A stretch of 37,240 nucleotides of DNA from an uncultured Lachnospiraceae bacterium (GCA_934359535.1 CAKRLN010000002.1:1-37240), one strand, 5' to 3'; counted from the stretch's first letter, positions 18,888-28,799 are shown. Translations and numbers: made by a program. The notes: generated from the letters alone by a model not told the origin.

Positions 18888-18932
18888 CATAGAATCAGCC
18901 TTTCTGCTTGCATAAGGAGGCTGGCTTCTATG
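18888..18932. repeat. Long imperfect hairpin between metK and the HD-GYP gene
   Basis: CATAGAA..AGCCT (18888-18901) can pair with AGGCT..TTCTATG (18918-18932), about 13 bp with one mismatch and one bulge. No T-run follows on either strand. It lies between the two divergent promoters; its role is unknown. Confidence 0.5.
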
Positions 18933-18960
18933 GTTTGACAAAGGCCGCCTTCATGCGCCA

Positions 18961-18989
18961 TTGACTTTCTATGTCTGTCATTTTATACT
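18961..18989 (+). promoter_or_regulatory. Sigma-A promoter of the HD-GYP gene
   Basis: TTGACT (18961-18966) and TATACT (18984-18989) are exactly 17 bp apart, ending about 50 bases before the HD-GYP start codon. A 12-bp palindrome ATATCGCGATAT (19013-19024) lies between the promoter and the ribosome binding site. Confidence 0.75.
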
Positions 18990-19040
18990 AGAAGTTAGTT
19001 GTGAAAAATCATATATCGCGATATGAGGAGATACATCATT

Positions 19041-20180
19041 ATGGCAAATTATACACCCGATTTATTAAAACCAGGCATGGTAACGCAAACGCGCGTAACA
19101 ACACAGAATGGCCAGCTTCTTGTAGAAGAAAATACCGTTCTTACTGCACGGCTTATCAACCGTATCCGCTTTTACCGTGTCCCGGAGATTTCAATAATAG
19201 CAGAAGAACCGGAAGAATCCAAGCCTGCTGCTTCTGGTTCAGCTCCAAAAGAGCCGGAACAGCCTGTAGTGAAAACACAGCCCTCCGGTCTTTTAAATAA
19301 CTCCAGCTTCTCCCAGAAGTTAAAGCAGGATGAGGTCTTTAAGCAACAGCAGATCAGCTATCTCTTTCTTACGAACAAATTAAAAAGCTGCCTGCTTGAT
19401 ATCGTAAACAATCATGCTGATGTCAATTTTGCAGAGCTCCTCACCCTGACCGAAGAACTGTTCCGCTCCAAGCAGACAAGCATTGAGCTTTTGAACTTTC
19501 TCTACAGCGTCCGCGGAGTAAACGATTCTGTCTACGCACACAGCCTGAACGTAGCCGTCATCTCCCGAATGATCGGACGCTGGCTCCACCTTGATGCGCA
19601 TGATCTCAATGCTCTGACCGTTGCGGGACTCCTGCACGATATCGGTAAGCTTTCCATTCCGGAAGATGTACTAAATAAGCCCGGGAAATTAACCGATGAG
19701 GAATTCCAGCTCATACGCGAGCATCCGCGTCTCGGATATGATCTCTTAAAAAATCAGGAGATCGACTCCCGTATTAAAAAGGCGGCCCTGATGCATCATG
19801 AGCGTTGTGACGGATCTGGTTATCCATCACACCTGACTGAGGATACAATTGATTCCTTTGCGCAGATCATCGCAATTTCCGATGTATACGATGCCATGAC
19901 GGCTGCACGAAGCTACCGGAATCCACTCTGTCCATTCCAGGTAATCGCAAAATTTGAAGAAGAAGGCTTCCAGAAATATCATACCCGCTATATTTTAACC
20001 TTCCTTCAGCACATTGCCTCAACCTACCAGAACAGCCGCGCAATCTTAAACGACGGCAGAGGCTGCAATATCATTATGTTAAATAGTAACGCACTATCCA
20101 AACCGATCATCCAGTTCGATGACAACACCTGTCTGGATTTGTCCACACAATCTGAACTTTATATAAAAACACTGAACTAA
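19041..20180 (+). CDS. HD-GYP domain phosphodiesterase
   Basis: Probable cyclic-di-GMP phosphodiesterase of 379 residues. The N-terminal ~55 residues resemble the short domain often preceding HD-GYP (LLKPGMV...). A Pro/Glu/Ala/Ser-rich linker (about 54-80) follows, then the HD-GYP domain: HSLNVAVIS, HDIGK (199-203), HHERCDGSGYP (252-262) and the SDVYDAMT helix. The metal ligands and GYP motif are intact. GAGGAG ten bases upstream supports ATG 19041 over the in-frame ATG at 19023. It is the only confident plus-strand gene here, divergent from metK. With no membrane segment it should be cytosolic. Confidence 0.93.
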   Translation: MANYTPDLLKPGMVTQTRVTTQNGQLLVEENTVLTARLINRIRFYRVPEISIIAEEPEESKPAASGSAPKEPEQPVVKTQPSGLLNNSSFSQKLKQDEVFKQQQISYLFLTNKLKSCLLDIVNNHADVNFAELLTLTEELFRSKQTSIELLNFLYSVRGVNDSVYAHSLNVAVISRMIGRWLHLDAHDLNALTVAGLLHDIGKLSIPEDVLNKPGKLTDEEFQLIREHPRLGYDLLKNQEIDSRIKKAALMHHERCDGSGYPSHLTEDTIDSFAQIIAISDVYDAMTAARSYRNPLCPFQVIAKFEEEGFQKYHTRYILTFLQHIASTYQNSRAILNDGRGCNIIMLNSNALSKPIIQFDDNTCLDLSTQSELYIKTLN

Positions 20181-20216
20181 AAAACAACCGATTCTGCTAT
20201 GGAAGCGGCTGTTTTT
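20180..20216. terminator. Bidirectional terminator between HD-GYP and murA genes
   Basis: A hairpin with arms about 20184-20194 and 20202-20213 lies between two convergent genes. On the minus strand it includes a G-U pair and is followed by TTGTTTTTT, a good terminator for murA. On the plus strand it has one mismatch more and a five-T run. Confidence 0.7.
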
Positions 20217-20259
20217 CAATTGTCCTGTCTATAAAAAAGCTCTTTTCCAGCACTTTCTA

Positions 20260-21552
20260 TTAAGAAACCTTCAGGATGAATTTCTGCAAATCCTTCTCGG
20301 TTGATACCTTCTCGATATTTGCCCCAAGCTGGCGGAATTTTCGATCCAGATCCTCGTATCCACGTTCAATATAGTAGATATCATCAACAACAGTAATTCC
20401 CTCTGCGGCAAGCCCTGCAATCACAAGTGCAGCTCCGGCTCGTAAATCAGGCGCATTAACCCTTGCACCTGTATACTGGGATACACCCCCGATAATTGCA
20501 ATATTACTCTCTACCTTGATATTGGCTCCCATTCTGGTAAGCTCATCCACATATTTGAAACGGTTCTCAAAAATGCTCTCTGTTACTGTGCTTGTTCCCT
20601 CTGCAATACCAAGAACAACAGCCATCTGTGGCTGCATGTCGGTCGGGAAACCAGGATAAGGCAGTGTTGTAACCTGTGTATGTGTAAGCTTTTCCGGTGC
20701 GATCACACGTACCGAATCATCCATTTCTTCCACTTTACAGCCAACCTCAAGAAGCTTTGCACTGGTTGCCTCTAAATGCTTTGGAATTACGTTCTTTACT
20801 ACAATATCTCCACCGGTTGCAGCAGCTGCAAACATAAAGGTTCCAGCCTCAATCTGATCCGGAATCACAGAATATTCTGTCTTATGCAGCTTCTCCACAC
20901 CGACAATACGGATCACATCCGTACCGGCTCCACGGATATTGGCACCCATACTGTTTAAAAAGTTCGCCACATCAACAACATGAGGCTCCTTTGCGGCATT
21001 CTCGATCACAGTCTTTCCGTCTGCCATGGCAGCTGCCATCATAATATTGATCGTTGCACCAACCGATACCTTATCCAGATAAATATGGGTACCATTTAAC
21101 TGCTTTGCCTCCGCCTTCACATGTCCATATGCAATATCGACCTCGGCCCCCATCGCACGGAAGCCCTTGATATGAAGGTCGATCGGACGGCTTCCAATAT
21201 CACAGCCACCCGGAAGTGCTACCTCGGCCTTCTTGTACTTTCCAAGAAGTGCACCAATCAAATAATAGGAGGCTCGGATCTTGCGGATAAATTCATTGTC
21301 CACAACAACATCCTGGATAAATGAGCCATTAATCTTTACCTTATGCACATCTACACGTTCAACATGTGCACCAATCTCTTCAATCGCCTGCAAAAGTACA
21401 TTAATATCTCTTACATTTGGCAAATTATCTATTGTAACGGTTTCATCTGTCATAATTGCGGCTGCAAGGATCGCAAGTGCGGCATTTTTTGCGCCACCGA
21501 TCTCAACCTCTCCATGTAAAGGATGACCGCCTTTGATTACGTACTGTTCCAT
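20260..21552 (-). CDS. murA: UDP-N-acetylglucosamine 1-carboxyvinyltransferase
   Basis: First committed step of peptidoglycan synthesis: transfers enolpyruvate from PEP to UDP-GlcNAc. The 430-residue product shows the EPSP-synthase-type repeat fold, Lys22 (GGAKNAAL) and the catalytic Cys117 in LPGGCDIGSRP, the residue attacked by fosfomycin. Presence of Cys rather than Asp predicts fosfomycin sensitivity at the target. GAGGTG precedes ATG 21552, which gives the canonical N-terminus although the frame is open to 21588. It has its own promoter and a terminator. Confidence 0.97.
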   Translation of the reverse strand: MEQYVIKGGHPLHGEVEIGGAKNAALAILAAAIMTDETVTIDNLPNVRDINVLLQAIEEIGAHVERVDVHKVKINGSFIQDVVVDNEFIRKIRASYYLIGALLGKYKKAEVALPGGCDIGSRPIDLHIKGFRAMGAEVDIAYGHVKAEAKQLNGTHIYLDKVSVGATINIMMAAAMADGKTVIENAAKEPHVVDVANFLNSMGANIRGAGTDVIRIVGVEKLHKTEYSVIPDQIEAGTFMFAAAATGGDIVVKNVIPKHLEATSAKLLEVGCKVEEMDDSVRVIAPEKLTHTQVTTLPYPGFPTDMQPQMAVVLGIAEGTSTVTESIFENRFKYVDELTRMGANIKVESNIAIIGGVSQYTGARVNAPDLRAGAALVIAGLAAEGITVVDDIYYIERGYEDLDRKFRQLGANIEKVSTEKDLQKFILKVS

Positions 21553-21618
21553 ATCACACCTCAATGATCTATATAAAAACCGGACCAACGTCCAAATAAT
21601 TTTCTTTCCGAAATACCA

Positions 21619-21648
21619 ATTATACTAGTACTGTCAGGCTTTTGTCAA
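21619..21648 (-). promoter_or_regulatory. Sigma-A promoter of murA
   Basis: Perfect TTGACA (21643-21648) and perfect TATAAT (21619-21624) on the minus strand with an 18-bp spacer, in the gap between the shikimate-kinase-like gene and murA. Confidence 0.85.
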
Positions 21649-21672
21649 GACAGCTGACTCTTCCTATTTATA

Positions 21673-22206
21673 CTATTCGTATTTTTGTTTATTGTTATTC
21701 AAAAATTGTAATTTTTCTATCAGTTTTTCAACAGTTTGTTCAACGGTAAGATTCTTCTCAGACACCTGTACATGCGCATATTTCTCATATAATGGTGTCC
21801 TCTCCAGAAATAGATCATGAAGTGTCTGTCCGTCACGTAGCACGACCCCGCGGCCCTTGATGTCCGCAAGGCGTTTCTCTAAGATCTCATACGGTACCTC
21901 TAAATAAACTACCGTTCCGATTTCACGCAGATGCTCCATAGCTTCTTTTCCATATACAACACTTCCACCGGTTGCAATGATCGTGTTCTCTGCTTCAATT
22001 CCGGCATTTACACGGTTCTCTACCTCAATAAAGCCGTCTGTCCCGACCTCTTCAATAATCTCACGAAGCAGCTTTCCCTCCTGCTCCTGTATCACAAGAT
22101 CAGCATCCACAAACTGATAGCCAAGCACCTTGGCAAGAATCACACCAATCGTGCTTTTCCCGACTCCCGGCATTCCGATCAAAACAATATTATTATGTCC
22201 TTCCAT
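21673..22206 (-). CDS. aroK: Shikimate-kinase-like P-loop kinase
   Basis: A 177-residue nucleotide kinase of the shikimate kinase family, which phosphorylates shikimate in aromatic amino acid synthesis. It has Walker A GMPGVGKST (11-19), the Asp pair VDAD (34, 36) and the lid/ERTPLY segment with Arg136. However, the Arg of the conserved substrate-binding FRxxE is Ile here (FIEVE, 59-63), and the GGG loop reads GGS (80-82). The fold is clear, but substrate specificity may differ from shikimate; the symbol is given for the family only. It lies between prsA and murA and away from other aromatic pathway genes. GAGGA precedes the ATG. Confidence 0.75.
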   Translation of the reverse strand: MEGHNNIVLIGMPGVGKSTIGVILAKVLGYQFVDADLVIQEQEGKLLREIIEEVGTDGFIEVENRVNAGIEAENTIIATGGSVVYGKEAMEHLREIGTVVYLEVPYEILEKRLADIKGRGVVLRDGQTLHDLFLERTPLYEKYAHVQVSEKNLTVEQTVEKLIEKLQFLNNNKQKYE

Positions 22207-22256
22207 CTGCTTCCTCTTTCCAAAGAATTCTTTTGTTATCCGGTTACAAGTATTTT

Positions 22257-23357
22257 TTATTCTGCGCTTTCAGTTCCATCTACCGTTTCCGATGCTCCGC
22301 TTTCGGCTGACTCTGTTCCGGCAGTTCCTGACTGCTCCGTGTTCTCGGTAGAATCCGTCTTCTGTGTCAGAGAATTGGAAAAGTCAATCTTTGCAAGCAC
22401 TTTATCCTTTACCTTCCACTTATCCTTTTTCTCCCAATCCGCTAAGGTATCCTTATAAAGAGTATCCTTTCTGTCCTGTAAGATTGTCTCTTTATTCTTT
22501 TCCGTTGCTTCTTCGTCGTGGTCACTGTCAACGCGTACAATATAAAGTGCTTTGTCCGTTGTGATCAGTCCGGAAATCTCTCCCTCCTGTAAATCATCCA
22601 GTGCTGTCTTTACATCCGAATCAAGCTGATCATCATCTGAATCGTATGTACCGGTTGTAACGGAAAATCCATACTGCTCTGCAACTGCCTCCAGATCCGA
22701 AGGCTCAGAAATCGCACCCACGATCTCCTGTGCCTCCTTCGTCAGCTGCTCCTTCTGCTCGTCTGTGTATTCTGTATACTGATAATTGCTGTCATAGCTT
22801 CCGTTTGTTGCGATCTTTAACATCGAATATGCACGCATGTTTGCTTCCTCATCGGTAACGTTCGTATCAACATCAGCAATCATTGCATCGTACATTTTAT
22901 TCTTGATTGTATATAAGGTAAGCATCTCTTCTACAATATCCTGAGCTGCCCCCATCTCCTCTAATGCATCCTTGGAATTATCCTTCATAAATGCTTCTGC
23001 AGCATCGGTAATGTCCTTCTTCTCGTCATCCGAAAGAGAAATATTATAATCGTCCATATGAAGCTGTAACGTATACAGCTCCTGTAATGTCTCCATCATC
23101 TGGGACTTTGTAGAGTCCTCAAGTGTTGTGCCGTTTCCATAAAGATCTTTGCTCCAGACCTCATCTCCAAAATAGCTCTTATATGCATCCTCGAGCCTTG
23201 CCTGCTGATACCGGCACATAAAATTCGCGATTCCAAGTGAAATCTTCTCATCTCCAAGTGTTGCAACTGTTTCGTTTTTATTAAAAGCACAGCCGGTAAA
23301 TGCAGATGCACAGATTACACCTGCAAGCAGCAATGCTGCAATTTTTTTGATCTTCAT
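22257..23357 (-). CDS. prsA: PrsA/SurA-type peptidylprolyl isomerase lipoprotein
   Basis: Exported lipoprotein foldase, 366 residues. The signal peptide ends in lipobox FTGCAF with Cys23. A helical SurA-N-like chaperone region (about 30-190) is followed by a parvulin-like region (about 180-300; 'EPSDLEAVAEQYGFSVTTG' and 'LQEGEISGLITTDKALYIVRVD'). The C-terminus is a Ser/Thr/Glu-rich tail. PrsA helps fold secreted proteins at the membrane-wall interface. The parvulin core looks shortened, so isomerase activity is uncertain. AGGAGG lies before the ATG. It follows mfd by about 45 bases, so likely in the pth-mfd-prsA unit. Confidence 0.82.
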   Translation of the reverse strand: MKIKKIAALLLAGVICASAFTGCAFNKNETVATLGDEKISLGIANFMCRYQQARLEDAYKSYFGDEVWSKDLYGNGTTLEDSTKSQMMETLQELYTLQLHMDDYNISLSDDEKKDITDAAEAFMKDNSKDALEEMGAAQDIVEEMLTLYTIKNKMYDAMIADVDTNVTDEEANMRAYSMLKIATNGSYDSNYQYTEYTDEQKEQLTKEAQEIVGAISEPSDLEAVAEQYGFSVTTGTYDSDDDQLDSDVKTALDDLQEGEISGLITTDKALYIVRVDSDHDEEATEKNKETILQDRKDTLYKDTLADWEKKDKWKVKDKVLAKIDFSNSLTQKTDSTENTEQSGTAGTESAESGASETVDGTESAE

Positions 23358-23402
23358 ATGTCCTCCTAAGTGTCACCGTATCGTTACCACGGGCATTTTC
23401 TG

Positions 23403-26400
23403 CTATATTATAGAGCTTTTTTCAGTATCTAGCAAGATTTTTATTTGCATCTCAGACAGCAGCTTCTCAAGAACGCTCAGCACATCCTGGGACTTTTCTC
23501 TGGAATTTGCCGCAAGCGCATACGTAAAATACGGATTCTTTGCATCCATCGTAAACTTCAGCGCCGGGGAAAACTCTGAAAGAAGCTCTGGGATTTTTCC
23601 CGGATCAACCTTTGCCTTTTCATACATCGTAAGCTTTAACGTCTTTCCCTTCTGCACAATATCCATGACATAAACTGCATGCGCAAGCGCCTTTAATCTT
23701 GCAATTGCAAGCAGATTCTGAACTGATTTCGGAGGCTCACCAAAACGATCCAAAAGCTCATCGAGCATCTCCTCCGATTCTTCCTGCGTCTCAATTCCAG
23801 CGATCCGCTTATAAATATCAAGCTTCTGCAATTCGTTTCCTATATAAGATGACGGAATAAACGCATTCGCCTCCACATCCAAAGAAGTGTCGAATTTTTC
23901 TGGTGGAGTAATGCCCTTTGCCTCCTTGACTGCTTCATTTAACATTTTACAGTACAGGTCATAACCGACTGCCTCCATATGCCCACTCTGTTCTGCTCCA
24001 AGAAGGTTTCCAGCCCCACGGATTTCAAGATCACGCATTGCAATTTTAAAACCGCTTCCAAGCTCCGTATATTCCCGTATCGCGGCAAGCCGCTTTTCCG
24101 CAACCTCTTTTAACATTTTATTTCGCCGGTACATTAAAAACGCGTATGCTGTCCGGTTGGAACGCCCGACACGGCCTCTGAGCTGATACAGCTGGGATAA
24201 CCCCATATTATCTGCATCATGAATGATCATTGTATTGACATTGGAAATATCGAGTCCCGTCTCAATGATCGTTGTGGAAACAAGCACATCGATCTCTCCA
24301 TTAATAAAGCTGTACATGATCCGCTCTAATTCCGTTTCCCGCATCTGCCCATGTGCAAATGCCACATTCGCCTCTGGCACAAGCTCCTGAATTTTCTGCG
24401 TCACCTCGTCAATATCGCGCACCTTATTGTATACATAATACACCTGTCCATCGCGTGCAAGTTCCCGGCAGATTGCCTCACGCACCAACTCCTCATTATA
24501 TTCCATTACATACGTCTGGATCGGCACACGATCCATCGGTGGCTCCTCAAGCACGCTCATATCCCGGATTCCAATCAGACTCATATGAAGCGTTCTTGGA
24601 ATCGGCGTTGCCGTCAAAGTCAGCACATCAATATTCGTTTTTAACTGCTTGATCTTTTCCTTATGCGCAACTCCAAACCGCTGCTCTTCATCGATGATCA
24701 GAAGTCCAAGATCTTTAAACAACACATCCTTGGATAATACACGGTGGGTACCAACAATAATATCCACCTGCCCCTTCTTTACATCCTCGATTGTTTTTTT
24801 CTGTTCCGCAGCGGAACGGAAACGGCAGAGCAGATCCACACGCACCGGAAAATCCTGCATTCTCTGGGAAAAATTATTATATACCTGCTGTGCAAGGATT
24901 GTCGTCGGGACAAGATAGACGACCTGCTTGTTTTCCTGCACTGCCTTAAATGCAGCACGGATCGCAATCTCTGTCTTTCCATAGCCAACATCCCCACAGA
25001 TCAGACGATCCATAATCTTTGGACTTTCCATATCCTTTTTCGTCTCTTCAATTGCAAGCTCCTGATCCTCCGTCTCCTCAAATGGAAACAGTTCCTCAAA
25101 CTCACGCTGCCATACAGTATCTGGTCCATAGACAAAGCCTTTTTGGGATTCCCGCTCAGCATACAGTTTCACAAGATCCTGCGCGATCTGCTTTACCGCA
25201 CCGCGCACACGGCTCTTCGTGCGTCCCCATTCCTGTCCACCAAGTTTATTGAGCTTTGGCTTTCTTGCATTCTTTCCAGCATATTTCTGAATCTGCTCCA
25301 ATTGCGTTGCAAGAATATAGAGATTCGAGCCGCCCGCATATTCGATCTTAATATAATCCTTTACTGTTTTATCAACTTCAATTTTTTCGATTCCGCGGTA
25401 GATTCCAAGTCCATGATTCTCATGCACAACATAATCACCAATGGAAAGCTCCGTAAAGCTCTGTATCTTCTCACCCTCATACGTATGACGGCGCTTCTTC
25501 TTTTTACGTTCTCCACCAAAAATATCGGTCTCCGTAATAACAACAAACGGCAGGATCGGGTATTCAAATCCCTTATGAAGCTTTCCGAAGCATACCATAA
25601 TCTCTCCCGGCTCTGGAACGCGGTTATAATCTTCTGTATAAAAAGCCGGAAGCTCCTCATTCATAAGATCCTCTGAAAGCCGCTTTGCCCTTGTTCGCGA
25701 TCCGGATAAAAGAATCACTGGATAGCTGTTTTTGCAGTAACGCTTCAGATCCTTAACAAGCAGCTCAAAGCTGTTATTGTACGGATTCACATTCTTGCTG
25801 TGGATTGCATATTGTCCAAGGCTTTTCAGACCATTTGTCTTTACATCAAGCGCATTAAAGGCGGCACAGGCATACTGTTCGAGTGCGCCAAGAACCTCCT
25901 TTGCGCCAATCAGCTCCTTCATCTGTCCAGGCAGGATATAACCCTTTTCCAGCCTCTGCTTCATGCTCTCGGAAAATTCATTCTCTGTCTGTTTCCCACG
26001 CTCCACACTTCTTGACATCTCATCAAATAAAATAAGAGTCCGGCTTTTGTCAAAATAATCCAAAAGTCCGGTTCTCTCTTCACAGAAATACGATAAAAAA
26101 GCATCCATTCCGGCAGACATCGAAAGCTCTCCCCACTGCTCCGCAAGCTCATCTGAAAGAGACTCTGTCCGGTATGCTTCCTCCGTCTTCATCTGCTTTC
26201 TGAGCTGCTCCGCTACCTTCTTTGCCTCCTTTTTCATCTTCTCAATTCCGGCTGCCTTTTCCTGCTTTGTGAGTACAAGCTCACATGCCGGATAGATCTG
26301 AAGCATATCAAGCATCTCGATTGAACGCTGGCTTTCAATATCAAAGGAACGAATCGTATCAACACCGTCTCCCCACAGTTCAATGCGGACCGGATTTTCC

Positions 26401-26954
26401 TCCGTCAGAGGAAAAATATCAAGGATTCCACCACGCACCGCAAACTGTCCCATCGTTTCTACCTGGTATTCCTTCTCATACCCCATTAAAATCAGCTGCT
26501 TTGTCATCACTTCCAAATCAAATTCATCCTCTGGTTTTACCGTAACAACAGAGTTCCACAATTTCTCCGGAGGTGCCATCGTATTCATCAAAGCATCAAA
26601 GGTCGTAATCAACGTTACATGCTTCTTCTCATGAACCGCTTTTAATGCATTGATACGCTCTGCGGTAAGCAGATTCCCTCTGATATCCGACTGATAAAAT
26701 AAGACATCCTTGGCAGGATAATATACCACATCCGGATCAAAAAAGTCGTAATCCTCATACAGCTCCTTGGCCCTCTGCTCATGAAACGTAACAATGATCT
26801 TGTCAAACTGACCATTGTTTAATGCAAACATCATATGTGGTTTTTGTGCATCCGTACATCCGGAAACAGTAATAAGCCCCGATTCTTTCTGAAGGATGCG
26901 TTCCATCTCCTCAAAGCCCGGAAGCTTTTTAAGCGGCTCTAAAAAAGCGTTCAC
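23403..26954 (-). CDS. mfd: Transcription-repair coupling factor Mfd
   Basis: ATP-driven translocase that removes RNA polymerase stalled at DNA lesions and recruits UvrA. The 1,183-residue product has the whole architecture: N-terminal UvrB-like modules, the RNA-polymerase-interacting domain ([16 protein letters not shown]...), a RecG-like helicase core with Walker [17 protein letters not shown] (Walker B/DEEQ box), the RGRVGRS motif VI and the TRG segment, and a C-terminal regulatory domain. The start codon is GTG at 26954 with GGGAGGG upstream. It follows pth by 17 bases, the same pair as in Bacillus. Confidence 0.97.
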   Translation of the reverse strand: MNAFLEPLKKLPGFEEMERILQKESGLITVSGCTDAQKPHMMFALNNGQFDKIIVTFHEQRAKELYEDYDFFDPDVVYYPAKDVLFYQSDIRGNLLTAERINALKAVHEKKHVTLITTFDALMNTMAPPEKLWNSVVTVKPEDEFDLEVMTKQLILMGYEKEYQVETMGQFAVRGGILDIFPLTEENPVRIELWGDGVDTIRSFDIESQRSIEMLDMLQIYPACELVLTKQEKAAGIEKMKKEAKKVAEQLRKQMKTEEAYRTESLSDELAEQWGELSMSAGMDAFLSYFCEERTGLLDYFDKSRTLILFDEMSRSVERGKQTENEFSESMKQRLEKGYILPGQMKELIGAKEVLGALEQYACAAFNALDVKTNGLKSLGQYAIHSKNVNPYNNSFELLVKDLKRYCKNSYPVILLSGSRTRAKRLSEDLMNEELPAFYTEDYNRVPEPGEIMVCFGKLHKGFEYPILPFVVITETDIFGGERKKKKRRHTYEGEKIQSFTELSIGDYVVHENHGLGIYRGIEKIEVDKTVKDYIKIEYAGGSNLYILATQLEQIQKYAGKNARKPKLNKLGGQEWGRTKSRVRGAVKQIAQDLVKLYAERESQKGFVYGPDTVWQREFEELFPFEETEDQELAIEETKKDMESPKIMDRLICGDVGYGKTEIAIRAAFKAVQENKQVVYLVPTTILAQQVYNNFSQRMQDFPVRVDLLCRFRSAAEQKKTIEDVKKGQVDIIVGTHRVLSKDVLFKDLGLLIIDEEQRFGVAHKEKIKQLKTNIDVLTLTATPIPRTLHMSLIGIRDMSVLEEPPMDRVPIQTYVMEYNEELVREAICRELARDGQVYYVYNKVRDIDEVTQKIQELVPEANVAFAHGQMRETELERIMYSFINGEIDVLVSTTIIETGLDISNVNTMIIHDADNMGLSQLYQLRGRVGRSNRTAYAFLMYRRNKMLKEVAEKRLAAIREYTELGSGFKIAMRDLEIRGAGNLLGAEQSGHMEAVGYDLYCKMLNEAVKEAKGITPPEKFDTSLDVEANAFIPSSYIGNELQKLDIYKRIAGIETQEESEEMLDELLDRFGEPPKSVQNLLAIARLKALAHAVYVMDIVQKGKTLKLTMYEKAKVDPGKIPELLSEFSPALKFTMDAKNPYFTYALAANSREKSQDVLSVLEKLLSEMQIKILLDTEKSSII

Positions 26955-26971
26955 TGTCTGCCCTCCCTGTT

Positions 26972-27544
26972 TTAACGTTTTCTGCTGTTATATTTATTCA
27001 TTGCCTGATCCGTTTCATCCCGCACAATCATCGCCACAGCATCCACTGCATCGGAAATTGCTTCCTCCACAAGCTTCCGGTCTTCCTCCGAAAAATGTCC
27101 AAGCACATGATCTGCTAAATCCCAGCCTTCCGGCTTTTCTCCGACCCCAACCTTAATCCTTTCAAAATTCTGCGTACCGGTGTGTGCAATGATATTCTTA
27201 ATTCCATTATGCCCGCCTGCACTTCCTTTCTTGCGTATCCGGATATTCCCCGGTGCAAGACTGATGTCATCAAAGATCACAAGAAGCTCCGTCTCTGGAT
27301 CAAGCTTATAGAAATTTACCGCATCAATCACACTTTCCCCACTTAAATTCATATACGTAAGCGGCTTTAAAAGCATTACCTTTACCCCATCGATCACTCC
27401 GGTCCCACAAAGTCCCTTATGCTTTTTCTCCGTCACACTGATATGATATTTGTCAGCTAACGCATCAACGACATCAAATCCGATATTGTGTCTTGTATGC
27501 TCGTATTTTTTATCTGGATTTCCCAGTCCTGCTATTAAAAACAT
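26972..27544 (-). CDS. pth: Peptidyl-tRNA hydrolase
   Basis: Cleaves peptidyl-tRNAs released from ribosomes. The 190-residue product begins MFLIAGLGNPDKKYEHTRHN, containing the conserved Asn10 and catalytic His19; the FDDISLAPG motif with the catalytic Asp and the KGSAGGHNGIKNI motif follow. Length is normal. The frame opens at 27604, but ATG 27544 with GAGGA upstream gives the canonical start. It heads the pth-mfd transcript. Confidence 0.96.
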   Translation of the reverse strand: MFLIAGLGNPDKKYEHTRHNIGFDVVDALADKYHISVTEKKHKGLCGTGVIDGVKVMLLKPLTYMNLSGESVIDAVNFYKLDPETELLVIFDDISLAPGNIRIRKKGSAGGHNGIKNIIAHTGTQNFERIKVGVGEKPEGWDLADHVLGHFSEEDRKLVEEAISDAVDAVAMIVRDETDQAMNKYNSRKR

Positions 27545-27658
27545 ATTGTCTTGTCCTCTTTCTTTTCCAATCTTAATTTGAATCGGAATAACCGATCTTC
27601 TCATGATCTGCCTGCTGTTTTATGTGCCCGGATTGCACGGGCAGCCGGTATCAGTCTC

Positions 27659-27745
27659 TCATCGGTGATTTTTTCCAGTATTATAAAACAGTAAAAGCTT
27701 TTGTGCAATCAGAAGTCCTTCCGGATCGAGATCCATATTTTCCAT
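27659..27745 (-). CDS. Possible 28-residue small protein coupled to the upstream gene
   Basis: A short ORF starts at an ATG that overlaps the stop of the 338-residue membrane protein gene by one base (TAATG), the same arrangement as the coupled yabP-yabQ and spoIIE-tilS pairs here. It reads MENMDLDPEGLLIAQKLLLF and ends TGKNHR. Its 3' half overlaps the pth promoter. It may be a real coupled peptide or chance. Confidence 0.3.
   Translation of the reverse strand: MENMDLDPEGLLIAQKLLLFYNTGKNHR
27680..27708 (-). promoter_or_regulatory. Probable promoter of pth-mfd
   Basis: Minus-strand TATAAT (27680-27685) is preceded at 17 bp by TTGCAC (27703-27708). The -10 is perfect, the -35 weak. It lies about 135 bases upstream of pth. 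Confidence 0.55.
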
Positions 27746-28761
27746 TATTGCATCCTCAGCCTTTGTTTCGTCTCTTTTCGCTCTAACACCTGAAAATGAT
27801 CCACACTCATTGTCTCACCGCATTTTACCTCACCGATCACCGTATCCTCGTTGTAAATCACAATATTCTCCAGAGAATTGTTGACGATCTGATACTGTTT
27901 CTCGGCTTCTTTATAAGAAATCACACAATCATTCCATACATAGGTATGCGCATCCTGCTGCCCGGTTTCCCTGCTTTCTTTCTCATCCGCTGCTTCTGCA
28001 CTTTTATCGGAAGGCTCTTTCTGTTCCTGACTATCTTGCCGTGCCGGTTTACTATCACCGGTTGCACGGTTTTTTCCGGATGATGGCCGTGACGATTTTT
28101 TTCTCTTCCGTTTCTTCTTGTCTCCGGACTTTTTCCTCCGGAACCGTTTTCTGCGCGGCCACTCATGATGCTTCTTTTTTGGCTTTTGTTCCGGCTGCTC
28201 CAAATCCCCAGACGATTCTTCCGGCTTATCATATCCACCAGTCAGCCATCCGATCAGAATCAGAGCCAACGCAAGTCCATGAAGCGCCAGAAACAGATAA
28301 ATCCCAATCCGCAGATAGGGATTCAGTTCCGGAAATGTAACCAACGTCATAAGCATTCCTGCCAGCACAAGCGCCGGAAACAACGTTGGAAGTAACATCG
28401 TTATTTTTCCTCTCGCAAGAAACAGCATGCACATCGCAAGAAAACAGAAAAGAACCGGAAGCGCTGCTGCCACTGCGACAACAGCCAACAGTCTTGTATC
28501 TCCGTTGTCCCGGACAAAGGTAAATGCCGCTTTCACCGTTCCAACTGTAACTGGTCCTTTCAACACAAAGTCGTTCGAAATCTGCCCTTCTTTCAGATAC
28601 GTATACCCTGCCTTTCCACCCGCAGTCAGCACATCCATTCCGGAAAGGGTAATATCCTGCCCTCCCACCGCAAAACTGCAAAATGGAAACAGTAAAGCAA
28701 TCATTGCAAGGAATAATAAAATTCCCGCTGTATTTTTCAGAAAACGTCCATAGCTTCTCAT
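27745..28761 (-). CDS. Unrecognised membrane protein with basic linker
   Basis: A 338-residue protein I do not recognise. There are four hydrophobic segments: about 11-32, then after an extracytoplasmic loop of about 55 residues, 90-117, 119-142 and 151-174. A very basic, Lys/Arg/Ser/Glu-rich linker follows (about 190-265; WPRRKRFRRKK and KKKRKRKKS runs). A compact C-terminal domain of about 65 residues begins at HTYVWNDCV and contains hydrophobic strands (IVNNSLENIVIYNEDTVIGE). The linker could bind nucleic acid or acidic phospholipids; this is speculation. GAGGACGAGGG precedes the ATG. It has its own extended -10 promoter and is followed by the 28-residue ORF. Confidence 0.7.
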   Translation of the reverse strand: MRSYGRFLKNTAGILLFLAMIALLFPFCSFAVGGQDITLSGMDVLTAGGKAGYTYLKEGQISNDFVLKGPVTVGTVKAAFTFVRDNGDTRLLAVVAVAAALPVLFCFLAMCMLFLARGKITMLLPTLFPALVLAGMLMTLVTFPELNPYLRIGIYLFLALHGLALALILIGWLTGGYDKPEESSGDLEQPEQKPKKKHHEWPRRKRFRRKKSGDKKKRKRKKSSRPSSGKNRATGDSKPARQDSQEQKEPSDKSAEAADEKESRETGQQDAHTYVWNDCVISYKEAEKQYQIVNNSLENIVIYNEDTVIGEVKCGETMSVDHFQVLERKETKQRLRMQ

Positions 28762-28799
28762 GATCCCTCGTCCTCTCTTTGAAATTTCATAACAGATAT

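Noticed and set aside
24744..25676. 310-codon plus-strand ORF
   Set aside because: It lies antisense inside mfd, whose helicase motifs are unambiguous.
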